Below are positions 7,862 through 15,553 of a stretch of DNA of 20,541 nt, piece after piece. Source of the DNA: Treponema sp. UBA4319 (GTDB lineage: Bacteria; Spirochaetota; Spirochaetia; Treponematales; Treponemataceae); assembly GCA_002393865.1 (NCBI GenBank), contig DGUD01000121.1:1-20541 (forward strand). Direction: 5' to 3'. The number at the start of each line of letters is the position of its first letter. Position 1 is the stretch's first letter. The notes under the pieces are model-generated. The model saw only the letters and a program-made list of their open reading frames with translations. It had not been told where the DNA came from and searched no databases. Made by a program: the position numbers and the translations under genes.

Positions 7862-8374
7862 ATGAAAGAATATGTCTGGCTTTTTCCTGTTATCTTCATG
7901 TTCCACGAAATGGAAGAAATCATCGGTTTTAAATTCTTCCTGGAAAAAAACAATGACGAGCTCCAGAAACGATTTCCGCGCATTTTACGCCTCTACAAAG
8001 ATTTCTCAACGGAAGGCTTTGCCCTTGCAGTCTACGAGGAGCTGATTCTTTGCCTTTTGCTTTCTACCCTGGCTTTCTTTCTTGACATCAATATTTTGTG
8101 GTACCTTTGGCTCGGAGCCTTTATCGGCTGCGACCTGCACTTTTTTGTCCATCTGATTCAGGTAAGTATTTTCCGCCGCTACATCCCCGCCTGCATCACA
8201 AGCCTTATCTGTCTGCCGGTGAATACGCTTATTATCTGCAAATGCCTTGTAACGATAGAAGGGGCGTTCTCCACCGCAGGATTTTTCATCGCAAGCGGGG
8301 CTCTGCTTGTTTTGATAAACATATTTTTTGCCCAAAGTCTGAGCGGCTGGTTCACAAGAAGAAAAGCGAATTAG
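7862..8374 (+). CDS. HXXEE-domain membrane protein
   Basis: This 170-residue protein carries the motif that names the HXXEE family: His15, Glu18 and Glu19 in FMFHEMEEIIGF. About four membrane segments follow, with a second His-rich stretch (CDLHFFVHLIQ) near residue 95. The conserved His and acidic residues in the membrane suggest a metal site, but no member with a proven role is known to me. The start follows AGGAGA with good spacing. The stop codon overlaps the stop of mntP on the other strand. Confidence 0.85.
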   Translation: MKEYVWLFPVIFMFHEMEEIIGFKFFLEKNNDELQKRFPRILRLYKDFSTEGFALAVYEELILCLLLSTLAFFLDINILWYLWLGAFIGCDLHFFVHLIQVSIFRRYIPACITSLICLPVNTLIICKCLVTIEGAFSTAGFFIASGALLVLINIFFAQSLSGWFTRRKAN

Positions 8375-8967
8375 AAGAAAATGCCCTTTACAAAAATCTC
8401 GATTCCTATGCCGACGAGAATAAGGCCACCGATGAAAGTAGCCTTGGAGCCAAGCCTGTCGCCAGCCCGCTTGCCGATAACAAGCCCGGTCATACAGATT
8501 GCAAAGGTAACGAGGGCAATAATGAAGGAAGCGACAAAGGCCATAAACAGACCGTAATCCGCAATCGTAAAGCCGACGGAAAGGGCATCTATTGAAGTCG
8601 CAATGCCTTGAGTCAAAAGTGTTGGAAAAGTCAGCTTCAAAGAGCCAGAGGAGTCTTTATGCGCGCAATCCCCGTGCACCGCCTCCCAAATCATTTTGGC
8701 ACCAATATATAAAAGAAGAATCAGGGCTATCCACGGAATACAATCATCAAAGCTTTCAAAATATGCGACTATTGTGTGAACGCACACCCAGCCAATCATC
8801 GGCATTGCAAACTGAAAAAAAGCATACATACCGGCGATAAAAGACATGCGGCTTTTCTTCATCCGGGGCTCATTAAGACCGTTTGCAAGGGAAACCGAAA
8901 AAGCATCCATCGCCAGCCCCTCTCCCAAAAGAATGCTGTTTATAAAAAAGACTGGACTCCACCCCAT
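8371..8967 (-). CDS. mntP: Manganese efflux pump MntP
   Basis: MntP exports Mn2+ across the inner membrane and protects against manganese excess. The 198-residue protein has six membrane segments in two homologous halves. Each half has the family's acidic motif: MDAFSVSLANG near residue 20 and SIDALSVGF near residue 125. The length is typical (about 185-200). The start has only a weak ribosome-binding site (GAAGG, 9 nt away). The gene is divergent from the MATE pump and convergent with the HXXEE gene. Confidence 0.92.
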   Translation of the reverse strand: MGWSPVFFINSILLGEGLAMDAFSVSLANGLNEPRMKKSRMSFIAGMYAFFQFAMPMIGWVCVHTIVAYFESFDDCIPWIALILLLYIGAKMIWEAVHGDCAHKDSSGSLKLTFPTLLTQGIATSIDALSVGFTIADYGLFMAFVASFIIALVTFAICMTGLVIGKRAGDRLGSKATFIGGLILVGIGIEIFVKGIFF

Positions 8968-9004
8968 AATTCTGAGCCTTCAATTTTCAAAAGGATAGTG
9001 CTTC

Positions 9005-9033
9005 ATCTTACAAAAAGAGCCCATAAAGGTCAA
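9005..9033 (-). promoter_or_regulatory. mntP: Promoter of mntP
   Basis: On the minus strand TTGACC (9033-9028), a 17-nt spacer and TAAGAT (9010-9005) form a good promoter. Transcription would begin near 8998, leaving a leader of about 31 nt, too short for the Mn2+ riboswitch often found before this gene family. I see nothing else definite between 9034 and 9156. Confidence 0.6.
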
Positions 9034-9160
9034 TCACCAATCCCGCGGCGGACAGCGCTCCCATCAGGCGTCATAGCCCGGTCTTCTCTTTTTTCGGTGC
9101 AGAAGCCGGAGCATTGCCCCTCTCCGCACGGACAAAAACAAGCTAATCGTAAAATTAAAT

Positions 9161-9191
9161 TGCAATTTGGAGCATTTTTTGTAATTTGGAG
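9161..9191 (+). promoter_or_regulatory. Direct repeats upstream of the MATE promoter
   Basis: Two 12-nt copies of TG(C/T)AATTTGGAG (9161-9172 and 9180-9191) differ at one base and are 19 nt apart, start to start. They end just before the MATE -35 region. This is the layout used by AraC-type activators, and such a regulator is encoded in the same unit. A perfect palindrome, AAATTGCAATTT (9157-9168), overlaps the first copy. Confidence 0.5.
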
Positions 9192-9194
9192 TGG

Positions 9195-9223
9195 TGATTT
9201 TTTTCCCCGCTTACTATTATAAT
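9195..9223 (+). promoter_or_regulatory. Promoter of the MATE-araC unit
   Basis: TATAAT (9218-9223) is a perfect -10. The -35 at 17 nt (TGATTT, 9195-9200) is weak, consistent with a promoter that depends on an activator. Predicted start near 9230, inside palindrome site 3. Confidence 0.6.
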
Positions 9224-9225
9224 CT

Positions 9226-9243
9226 AGTTAGCACAAACTAACA
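9226..9243. promoter_or_regulatory. Operator-like palindrome at the MATE transcription start (site 3)
   Basis: AGTTAG-CACAAA-CTAACA has perfect 5-bp arms GTTAG/CTAAC with the same 6-nt spacer as sites 1 and 2; only the outermost base differs. It begins 2 nt after the perfect -10 and covers +1. GTTAG half-sites before a MATE pump recall the MepR operators of the Staphylococcus mepRA system. Confidence 0.65.
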
Positions 9244-9272
9244 TAACGTGTATTATATATCTGGAGGTTAGT

Positions 9273-10628
9273 ATGAGTGATAAGCAGGACACCCGCGAAA
9301 TGCTTTTAAGCGGAAATGTGTTCACCACGATGCTCACGCTGAGCGTACCGGCCGTTCTCGGCATGGTCGTTATAGGGCTGTACAATTTTATGGATGCCGT
9401 TTTTGTCGGACAGATGGTAGGCCCGGTCGCAATGACGGCAGTAAAGGTCTCGTATCCCTTTACCCTTATAAACAGCGGAATCGCAACGCTCGTGGGGCAA
9501 GGCTCGGCGTCGGTGCTTTCCCGCGCAATCGGTGAGCGCGACAAAGACACCATTGACCGCATTATGGGGAACCTGATTGCCTTTGTCTCTGTGCTTTCCG
9601 TACTCGTCATTGTCCTTGGGCTGCTTTTTACCCGCCAGCTGCTTTCTCTTGCCGGCGCAGAGGGAGAAGTCCTTGAGCAGGCAATTCCGTACCTCCGCAT
9701 CGTTTTCTGCGGTTCGCTCTTTGTGAACCTCGGGCAGTCCACAAACATGATTATGCGCGGAGAAGGCAAGCTCAAAAAAGCAATGATAATCATGGCGACA
9801 AGCGCAATCCTCAACATCATCCTTGACCCCATCCTGATTACCCTGCTTGGCAAAGAGCATGGCGTGCTTGGCGCCGCATACGCAACAATCATCTCTCAGT
9901 TTGTCTTGATGTGCATGTCCTTCTTCTATTTCATCAAAAAGAGCGACAATATCAAGATTCACAAAATCAGGTTTGAGAAGCCGCTGGTAAAACCTGTTCT
10001 GAGCGTCGGTTTTTCGGCAATGCTCATGCAGGTTATGTCCATGGTGCAGCAGACAATTCTTTACAGCACCGTCCAGAAATGGGGCGGCAGCGAATGGCAG
10101 ACAATTCTGGGCGCATCCTTAAGCCTGCAGGCATTCTCCTTTATTCCGCTGTGGGGAATCAGCCAGGGATTCCAGCCGGCAATCGGCACGAACTTCGGGG
10201 CAAAGCGCTTTGACAGAGTCGGGGCATTCACCAGGACTTTTATGATTTCCGCAACGGTCGTCGCGCTGATTTTCTATGTTCCGATTATGTGCTTCCCGGC
10301 AAAAATGCTTTCGATGTTCATCACGGATGCTGCAATCGTACAGTCCGGCGCCCCGATGCTCCGCATGCTCTTTGCGACATATATTTCTTACGGCGTCCTG
10401 ATTCTTTCAATCACCTTCTTCCAGGCAATCGGAAAGGCCGGTGCCGCCTCCACCATGGCGCTGCTCCGCCAGCTGCTGCTCTTCCTGCCGCTGGTCATTA
10501 TCCTGCCGCACCTTTTTGGCCTTGGCGTAAAGGGCGTTTTCCTTGCCCAGCTTCTTACCGACGCGCTGGTTCTGGTAATAGGAATCATCTTCCTTATCAG
10601 TGCATTCAAAAGCATGAGAAAGGCATAA
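9273..10628 (+). CDS. MATE family efflux transporter
   Basis: This 451-residue inner-membrane protein has twelve predicted helices in two halves and fits MATE antiporters in length. Such pumps export cationic drugs or metabolites in exchange for Na+ or H+. The N-terminal half starts with the usual TLSVPAVLGM helix and has the NIILDPILI motif near residue 175. It looks closer to the MepA/DinF-like branches than to NorM. The start follows GGAGG by 5 nt. The AraC-type regulator gene starts 3 nt after its stop, so they are surely co-transcribed. The substrate is unknown. Confidence 0.93.
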   Translation: MSDKQDTREMLLSGNVFTTMLTLSVPAVLGMVVIGLYNFMDAVFVGQMVGPVAMTAVKVSYPFTLINSGIATLVGQGSASVLSRAIGERDKDTIDRIMGNLIAFVSVLSVLVIVLGLLFTRQLLSLAGAEGEVLEQAIPYLRIVFCGSLFVNLGQSTNMIMRGEGKLKKAMIIMATSAILNIILDPILITLLGKEHGVLGAAYATIISQFVLMCMSFFYFIKKSDNIKIHKIRFEKPLVKPVLSVGFSAMLMQVMSMVQQTILYSTVQKWGGSEWQTILGASLSLQAFSFIPLWGISQGFQPAIGTNFGAKRFDRVGAFTRTFMISATVVALIFYVPIMCFPAKMLSMFITDAAIVQSGAPMLRMLFATYISYGVLILSITFFQAIGKAGAASTMALLRQLLLFLPLVIILPHLFGLGVKGVFLAQLLTDALVLVIGIIFLISAFKSMRKA

Positions 10629-10631
10629 GGC

Positions 10632-11627
10632 ATGAAAGACGACGTTCAATTCCGTTCAAAGAAGCCCGCTGCAAAGCTTTCGATGGAGCTTCCCTCGGAC
10701 AAGCTTTTCCTGACCTACCTGAACCTTATCAGCAAGTGCGAGGGAGAAGAGCTCTATCACATGATGGAGCCGGTGGGCGAAGGCATTATGAAGCATACTC
10801 ATATTGCAGAAGGAATTGAGCTCGTCTATTCAGAACTGGAGGGCTACAGCCCACATTATCAGGCGGAAAAGAAGCAGGCAGATGCCCTTGAAATCATGTA
10901 CATTGTCGAAGGCCAGGCGGAATTTGAGCTGCAGAACAGACAGTTTGTCAGCGGAGACAAGGGAGACGTCCTGATTTTCAACAGCAAAACCGGGGTAAAA
11001 AAATGCATGCTCGGGAAAAACGGCATGAACTGCATCAGCCTGATACTTTTTTCCCATGAGGCGGTTTCTTTTCTGAATGATTTTTTCAAGACATCGGATT
11101 TTAAAATCGCTGATTTTTTCAAGGAAGTCAGAAGCTCGGATTCCGTCGTCAGTTATCCCGGCGGACCGCTGCTAGAGAACTTGTTTCTTGAGATGACAAA
11201 GCTGCCCGATGACTTTTCTGCCTTCAGAATCCGGATGGCAGCAATCCATGCAATTCTTATCATGATGAACAAAAAAGAAAAGCGGGATCTCACTGATATA
11301 TACTTCAGTGGGACGACCGGCCGCAAGGTTCAGAATGTGCGGCGGCTCATCAATGCCAATCTGGACAGGGAAATTTCTATTGACGAGCTGTCCCGCAAAG
11401 TGAACCTGAACCGCACGACCATGCAAAAGGTTTTTAAGGAAATGTACGGAGTGACGGTAAATGAGTACCGCACAAAATCCCGGATGCAGCTGGCAAAAAA
11501 CCTTATGGCTTCCACAGAGCTTTCGATTACGGAAATTGCGGGCCGCTGCGGATATGCAAACGCAAGCAAGTTCTCGGAGGTTTTTAAGAAGAACGAAGGC
11601 ATGCTTCCAAAGACGTGGAGAAAGTAA
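10632..11627 (+). CDS. AraC-family transcriptional regulator
   Basis: This 331-residue regulator has an N-terminal ligand or cupin-like domain (about residues 40-150; EIMYIVEGQAEFEL, then GDVLIFNSKTG) and a C-terminal AraC DNA-binding domain (about 235-331). The two helix-turn-helix units are visible: ISIDELSRKVNLNRTTMQKVF, and SITEIAGRCGYANASKFSEVF close to the end. The start overlaps the end of the MATE reading region, with AAGG just before the ATG, suggesting coupled translation. It probably controls its own operon through the direct repeats at 9161-9191; this is inference. A role in arabinose genes, which converge on it, is possible but less likely. Confidence 0.92.
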   Translation: MKDDVQFRSKKPAAKLSMELPSDKLFLTYLNLISKCEGEELYHMMEPVGEGIMKHTHIAEGIELVYSELEGYSPHYQAEKKQADALEIMYIVEGQAEFELQNRQFVSGDKGDVLIFNSKTGVKKCMLGKNGMNCISLILFSHEAVSFLNDFFKTSDFKIADFFKEVRSSDSVVSYPGGPLLENLFLEMTKLPDDFSAFRIRMAAIHAILIMMNKKEKRDLTDIYFSGTTGRKVQNVRRLINANLDREISIDELSRKVNLNRTTMQKVFKEMYGVTVNEYRTKSRMQLAKNLMASTELSITEIAGRCGYANASKFSEVFKKNEGMLPKTWRK

Positions 11628-11643
11628 AGCGGCGCATATACGA

Positions 11644-11732
11644 GGCAAAGCACATCCGGCATTTTCTTGTCTTTTTTACAAGAATCTGCCGGAAGAAGAA
11701 GGCGGACAAGCGCGTCTTCCTAGTGCTTTGCC
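11644..11732. terminator. Nested inverted repeats between convergent araC-type and araD genes
   Basis: An inner hairpin (CCGGCA 11656-11661 with TGCCGG 11687-11692; TTCTTGT 11664-11670 with ACAAGAA 11678-11684) is enclosed by a perfect 10-bp repeat, GGCAAAGCAC (11644-11653) and GTGCTTTGCC (11723-11732). The right arm lies in the last codons of araD. Its place between convergent genes suggests a shared terminator, although neither side has a clean T-run. Confidence 0.5.
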
Positions 11733-12454
11733 TGACCATAGTAGGCATTCGGGCCGTGCTTGCGCTGGTAATGCTTATCCACGATATACGCAGGCAGCGT
11801 GCCGGTGCCGTCCGCAGCCGTCGCAATCATGATGGTGTTGAGCGCCATGTGGCTCACTTCCTCCAGCACCGCAGCATTGTAGACAGCCTTGTCCGCGCTG
11901 CTGCCCCAGCAGAACGGCCCGTGGCCGCCCACAAGCACCATGTTCACTTCAGAAGGATTAAAGGAATTCCGCCGGAAATGGCTCACGATAAGATTCCCGG
12001 TCTCCTTCTCATAATCATTCTTTACCGCTTCCTCCGAAAGGTAGGGCGTGCACGGCACTTCCGTCTGGATGTGGTCGGCGTGTGTAGTCCCGAAAAGCGG
12101 AACGGGACGCAGCGCCTGCGCCCAGCTGACGGCGTAGGTTGAATGCGTATGTATGATACCGTTGATGTCAGCGCCATCGTTCACGGCGAATTCCCGGTAC
12201 AGCACGGCATGGGTCGGCGTATCGCTGGACGGGCGGAATGTGCCTTCCACGACCTTGCCGTCAAGATCGACGATGACCATGCTGTCCACCGTCAGCTCCG
12301 GATACGGTACCCCGCTCGGCTTGATGGCGAATACGCCCGCCGCCTTATCAAACGCGGAGACATTGCCCCACGTATAGAGCGCAAGGTGCTGCTCCGGTAT
12401 CTGCATGTTCGCCTTGTACGCCTGTTCCTTTATATCCTGATATTTGCCAGCCAT
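11720..12454 (-). CDS. araD: L-ribulose-5-phosphate 4-epimerase
   Basis: AraD converts L-ribulose 5-phosphate to D-xylulose 5-phosphate, the last step of L-arabinose use, through a Zn2+-assisted retro-aldol. The 244-residue protein is in the aldolase class II family. It has the Zn ligands His102 and His104 (HTHSTYA) and His178 (GGHGPF), Asp78 in SSDTPTH, and the GTTHADH block. It is slightly longer than the E. coli enzyme (231). The start at 12454 follows AAAGGAGG; the open frame continues upstream but that part is antisense-like noise from the kinase gene. It lies 13 nt after the kinase stop. UlaF/SgbE-type paralogues catalyse the same reaction. Confidence 0.92.
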   Translation of the reverse strand: MAGKYQDIKEQAYKANMQIPEQHLALYTWGNVSAFDKAAGVFAIKPSGVPYPELTVDSMVIVDLDGKVVEGTFRPSSDTPTHAVLYREFAVNDGADINGIIHTHSTYAVSWAQALRPVPLFGTTHADHIQTEVPCTPYLSEEAVKNDYEKETGNLIVSHFRRNSFNPSEVNMVLVGGHGPFCWGSSADKAVYNAAVLEEVSHMALNTIMIATAADGTGTLPAYIVDKHYQRKHGPNAYYGQAKH

Positions 12455-12467
12455 TATGCAGCCTCCT

Positions 12468-14069
12468 TTAGTCCACGTTCTCCACGGCGGCGCGCTCCAC
12501 GGCAAGCGCCTTCGTGTAATTCGCAAAGAAGCGGTTGAAACCGTCGATGTCTTCCTGCTGCGGCGCAACGGTCTGCACCTTGGCGCTCGCAAAGACACGC
12601 TCCTGCAACCATGCGGCAAGCTCCTTGCCGTTGCCGTCCGTGCGGTACGCAGCAAGCAACGCCATTCCCCACGGGCCGCCTTCCCCAGCCGTGCTCAGCG
12701 CGGAGACCGGCGTATGCATCGCGGCTGCCATAATGGGGAGCCCGACGCCTTCAGTCTTGAAGAAGCCGCCGTGGCCGGTCAGCCGGTCAAGGCGCACATG
12801 CTCTTTGTCAAAAAGAATGTCCATGCCGGTGCGCAGGGCGCCGAGCGCAGTAAACAGCTGGGCGCGCATAAAATTCGCCAGCGTGAAGGAAGCGTTCTGC
12901 GTACGCACAAAGAGGGGGCGCCCGGAAGCAAAGCCGGTCATGCTTTCACCGGAGATGTAGTTGTAGGGAATAAGCCCGCCGCAGTCCTTGTCGCCCTTCA
13001 TGGCTTCGCAAAGAAGTTTATCGTACAGCTGTCCCTTGCTGAACTGCGCGCCGAGCAGCCCGGCGGCCTCACCAAAGAGCTTTATCCATTTGTCATATTC
13101 TCCAGTACAGTTGTTGGCATGGGCCATTGCGGCCGGTCTGCCGTCCGGCGTCGCCACGATGTCGATGAGGCCGCTGTACGCCTTAGACAGCGCCTTCTCA
13201 AGCACAATCATCGCGAATACCGAAGTGCCCGCGGAAACATTGCCGGTACGCGGGGCCACGGAATTTGTGGCGACCATGCCGGTGCCTGCATCCCCTTCCG
13301 GCGGAGCGAGCGGGGTACCCGGCTCAAGCGTGCCCTCAGGGTCAAGCCAGCGCGCGCCTTCCGCAGTCAGCGTGCCGGCATCGGCACCCGCGGGCAGACA
13401 TTCCGGCAGCAGCTCCTCCAGCTTCCACGGGAAGGCATAGGGCACCACCAGCTTGTCGAACTGCTGAATCATCGACTTGTCGTAACTGCCGGTACCGGCA
13501 TCAAGCGGGAACATGCCGGATGCATCGCCGACACCGAGCACTTTTCTGCCCGTAAGCATCCAGTGCGCGTAGCCTGCAAGCGTCGTAAAGAACGCGATGT
13601 CTTTTACGTGCGGCTCGCCCTTGAGCACAGCCTGATAGAGGTGCGCGATGCTCCAGCGCTCAGGGATGGGGTAGCCGAAGAGCGCGGAAAGCTTCTGCGA
13701 CGCCTCCCCGGTGATTGTATTGCGCCACGTGCGGAACGGCACCAGCAGCGTCCCGTCCTTGCCGAACGCAAGGTAGCCGTGCATCATGGCGCTTATGCCG
13801 AGGGAACGCAATTTCGTGAGTTTTACGCCGTATTTTGACTGCACATCCTTCTTCAGCTCCGCAAAGGCTGTGGATATGCCGTTGTGTATCTCTTCAAGGG
13901 AATACGTCCAGATGCCGTCCACAAGGGAATTCTCCCAGTCAAAGGCACCTCCCGCCACCGGCTCGTTCTCCGAGTCGATGAGCACCGCCTTGATGCGTGT
14001 GGAGCCGAATTCAATACCGAGCACCGCCTTCCCGGCGGCGATTTCCGCTGCGATTGTTTCCTTTGTCAT
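12468..14069 (-). CDS. FGGY-family carbohydrate kinase, probable L-ribulokinase
   Basis: This 533-residue cytoplasmic sugar kinase starts with the FGGY ATP-binding signature [16 protein letters not shown] (about residues 17-32) and has the C-terminal [18 protein letters not shown] block. It resembles, from memory, the unusual ribulokinases placed next to araA/araD in Bacteroides and some Firmicutes rather than E. coli AraB. Position just upstream of araD supports phosphorylation of L-ribulose. D-xylulose is an alternative substrate, since xylA is in the window and no separate xylulokinase is. The start at 14069 was chosen for AGGAGA in front of it. No isomerase gene is in this operon. Confidence 0.85.
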   Translation of the reverse strand: MTKETIAAEIAAGKAVLGIEFGSTRIKAVLIDSENEPVAGGAFDWENSLVDGIWTYSLEEIHNGISTAFAELKKDVQSKYGVKLTKLRSLGISAMMHGYLAFGKDGTLLVPFRTWRNTITGEASQKLSALFGYPIPERWSIAHLYQAVLKGEPHVKDIAFFTTLAGYAHWMLTGRKVLGVGDASGMFPLDAGTGSYDKSMIQQFDKLVVPYAFPWKLEELLPECLPAGADAGTLTAEGARWLDPEGTLEPGTPLAPPEGDAGTGMVATNSVAPRTGNVSAGTSVFAMIVLEKALSKAYSGLIDIVATPDGRPAAMAHANNCTGEYDKWIKLFGEAAGLLGAQFSKGQLYDKLLCEAMKGDKDCGGLIPYNYISGESMTGFASGRPLFVRTQNASFTLANFMRAQLFTALGALRTGMDILFDKEHVRLDRLTGHGGFFKTEGVGLPIMAAAMHTPVSALSTAGEGGPWGMALLAAYRTDGNGKELAAWLQERVFASAKVQTVAPQQEDIDGFNRFFANYTKALAVERAAVENVD

Positions 14070-14093
14070 GCTTTTCTCCTGCAAGTTCCTTCT

Positions 14094-14122
14094 ATTATCT
14101 GGCGGATTCAGAAAAAAAGCAA
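14094..14122 (-). promoter_or_regulatory. Promoter of the kinase-araD operon
   Basis: On the minus strand TTGCTT (14122-14117), a 17-nt spacer and GATAAT (14099-14094) form a good promoter. Transcription would start near 14087, leaving an 18-nt leader that holds the ribosome-binding site. I see no GTTAG palindrome here. Confidence 0.55.
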
Positions 14123-14187
14123 GTAATTTCTCATTTTTTTAGGTGTTTATCATTTTTTTTTGATATTATTGCCGCAAACGCTTCCCC

Positions 14188-14217
14188 TTGTCCACATTTT
14201 CTGCTTTGTGCTACAAT
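14188..14217 (+). promoter_or_regulatory. Extended -10 promoter of the exported-protein gene
   Basis: TTGTCC (14188-14193), 18 nt and TACAAT (14212-14217), with TG one base before the -10, form an extended -10 promoter. The predicted start is near 14224. The leader of about 140 nt is GC-rich and can fold (CCGTCCG near 14233 with CGGACGG near 14286). Confidence 0.55.
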
Positions 14218-14363
14218 AGGGCCGGCTCAACATCCGTCCGTCTGAAACGCTTCGGCAGATGAGCCCGGAAAAGCGGAATGCCGGGGCGGACGGCAGAACG
14301 GCGCGTGCGCCGGCAGGATTTGTGCTTGAGGAAACATCAGGGAAGCATCTGCACGGAGGAACT

Positions 14364-15503
14364 ATGAGAAGGCTGCGTTTTCTGGCAATAGCAATGCTGC
14401 TGGGCTTCGGGATGCTCACAAGCGCATCCGCCGTGCCCACAAAGACAGTCGTGTTCAGGGGCAGCAGCGGAAACCTGAGCGCAGAGATTCCGGAAGATTT
14501 GATTCCGCTCATCGAAGACAACAAGGCTTCCATCGAGCAGGCACTGCAGGACAGCAACGTCACGCAGGCAAGCCTGACGAATATCAGCGAGGCCATCTGC
14601 AAGCAGTACGACGCGCTGCATTCCGAGTCATTGTACAATTCGCTGCTGGAAGGGATTCTGGATGTTGGCGGACAGTTCGACAAGGTAATCCCCAATTCCC
14701 AGGCGCAGCAGAATGTCTGGGCTGATTCGCTCATCTCCTCCGCGCGGCCGGACAAATATAAGATTGCCGGCGGCGGGCTGAACGTAGGCCTCACGGCGTT
14801 CAGCCTTGACGTGCTGGGCGGGCTGTCAAACTGGTTCGGCATGGACAAGCTGAGCATCGGCCCCGTCTTCCTGCCGACGCTCGCGCTTGATGCGCGCGTG
14901 TGCGGCTTTGTGCTCCCGATGGATTTCGGCGTCGCGTTCAGCATGCTTGACACATCAAAAATCGGTATGCTGCGCGATGCCATCAGCCCGGTGAGTTTTG
15001 ATTACCTGAGCATCGGCGGCGACCTGCGCTATGCCTTTTACAACAGCAAAAAGACCCATCTCACGGCATCTGGCGGCGCCGGGGTCTACTACACAAGATC
15101 CGGCATCGCGATAGACGGCGACGAGGCGCAGGCCGCGGTCAAATTCAGCACGCTGACGGCGTTCCTGAGCGCGCAGGCTTCCTACAAATTCCATGTGCTC
15201 GTGCCCTATATCGGCCTGCGGGGTATGCTGAGCCATTCCACCTTTGACTGGAACGCGAATGTCCAGTGGGACAAAATCCTTGATGCGGAGGACAATTCCC
15301 TGATACGGGATGCCATACGCTATAATATCCTGCCGGCAAAGTTCAAAGGCTCGGACACGTCCAAGCTGTTCGAAAACCCAAAGCTGAACATATATGGCGG
15401 TCTGGGGCTGGAGCTAGCCGCATTCTACCTTACGACCGGGCTCTGCTACGATCCTCTCAACAATATCCTGTCCAGCTCGTTCAGCACCCGCATCGTGTTC
15501 TAG
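14364..15503 (+). CDS. Exported protein, possible outer-membrane beta-barrel
   Basis: This 379-residue protein starts with a Sec signal peptide (MRRLRFLAIAMLLGFGM, cleavage likely after SASA at residue 23). After about 110 residues of helical, charged sequence comes a long run of alternating polar and hydrophobic stretches rich in Gly, Tyr and Phe (for example GGAGVYYTRSGIAI, ASYKFHVLVPYIGLRG, GLGLELAAFYLTTGLCY). It ends in IVF, and a C-terminal Phe is typical of barrel proteins. I recognise no named family. The start follows GGAGGA by 3 nt. It is a single gene between a divergent and a convergent unit. Confidence 0.75.
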   Translation: MRRLRFLAIAMLLGFGMLTSASAVPTKTVVFRGSSGNLSAEIPEDLIPLIEDNKASIEQALQDSNVTQASLTNISEAICKQYDALHSESLYNSLLEGILDVGGQFDKVIPNSQAQQNVWADSLISSARPDKYKIAGGGLNVGLTAFSLDVLGGLSNWFGMDKLSIGPVFLPTLALDARVCGFVLPMDFGVAFSMLDTSKIGMLRDAISPVSFDYLSIGGDLRYAFYNSKKTHLTASGGAGVYYTRSGIAIDGDEAQAAVKFSTLTAFLSAQASYKFHVLVPYIGLRGMLSHSTFDWNANVQWDKILDAEDNSLIRDAIRYNILPAKFKGSDTSKLFENPKLNIYGGLGLELAAFYLTTGLCYDPLNNILSSSFSTRIVF

Positions 15504-15509
15504 CCGGGC

Positions 15510-15526
15510 TGCCGCGCAATGCGGCA
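15510..15526. terminator. GC-rich hairpin after the exported-protein gene
   Basis: TGCCGC and GCGGCA form a 6-bp stem with a 5-nt loop just past the stop codon and before the convergent HAD gene. There is no T-run, so termination would need help. Confidence 0.35.
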
Positions 15527-15553
15527 TGGCAGGGGCATCTGCGGCCCCCCCGC

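Noticed and set aside
8968..9160. Possible Mn2+ (yybP-ykoY) riboswitch before mntP
   Set aside because: The conserved GGGGAGUAG-type core and paired helices are not visible on the minus strand, and a good promoter at 9005-9033 leaves a leader of only about 31 nt.
12455..12655. A longer araD reading from an upstream ATG
   Set aside because: The extra 67 residues are Arg-rich nonsense that overlaps the kinase gene, and AAAGGAGG marks the ATG at 12454.
12444..13838. A 464-codon open frame on the plus strand opposite the kinase gene
   Set aside because: It has a basic, low-complexity composition, no family match and no ribosome-binding site. It arises from the codon bias of the real gene on the other strand. 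The same holds for long frames opposite malFG, xylA, proB and proC.
14224..14363. Known riboswitch in the leader of the exported-protein gene
   Set aside because: I compared it by eye with cobalamin and cyclic-di-GMP riboswitch cores. GC-rich blocks are present, but the conserved single-stranded motifs are not.
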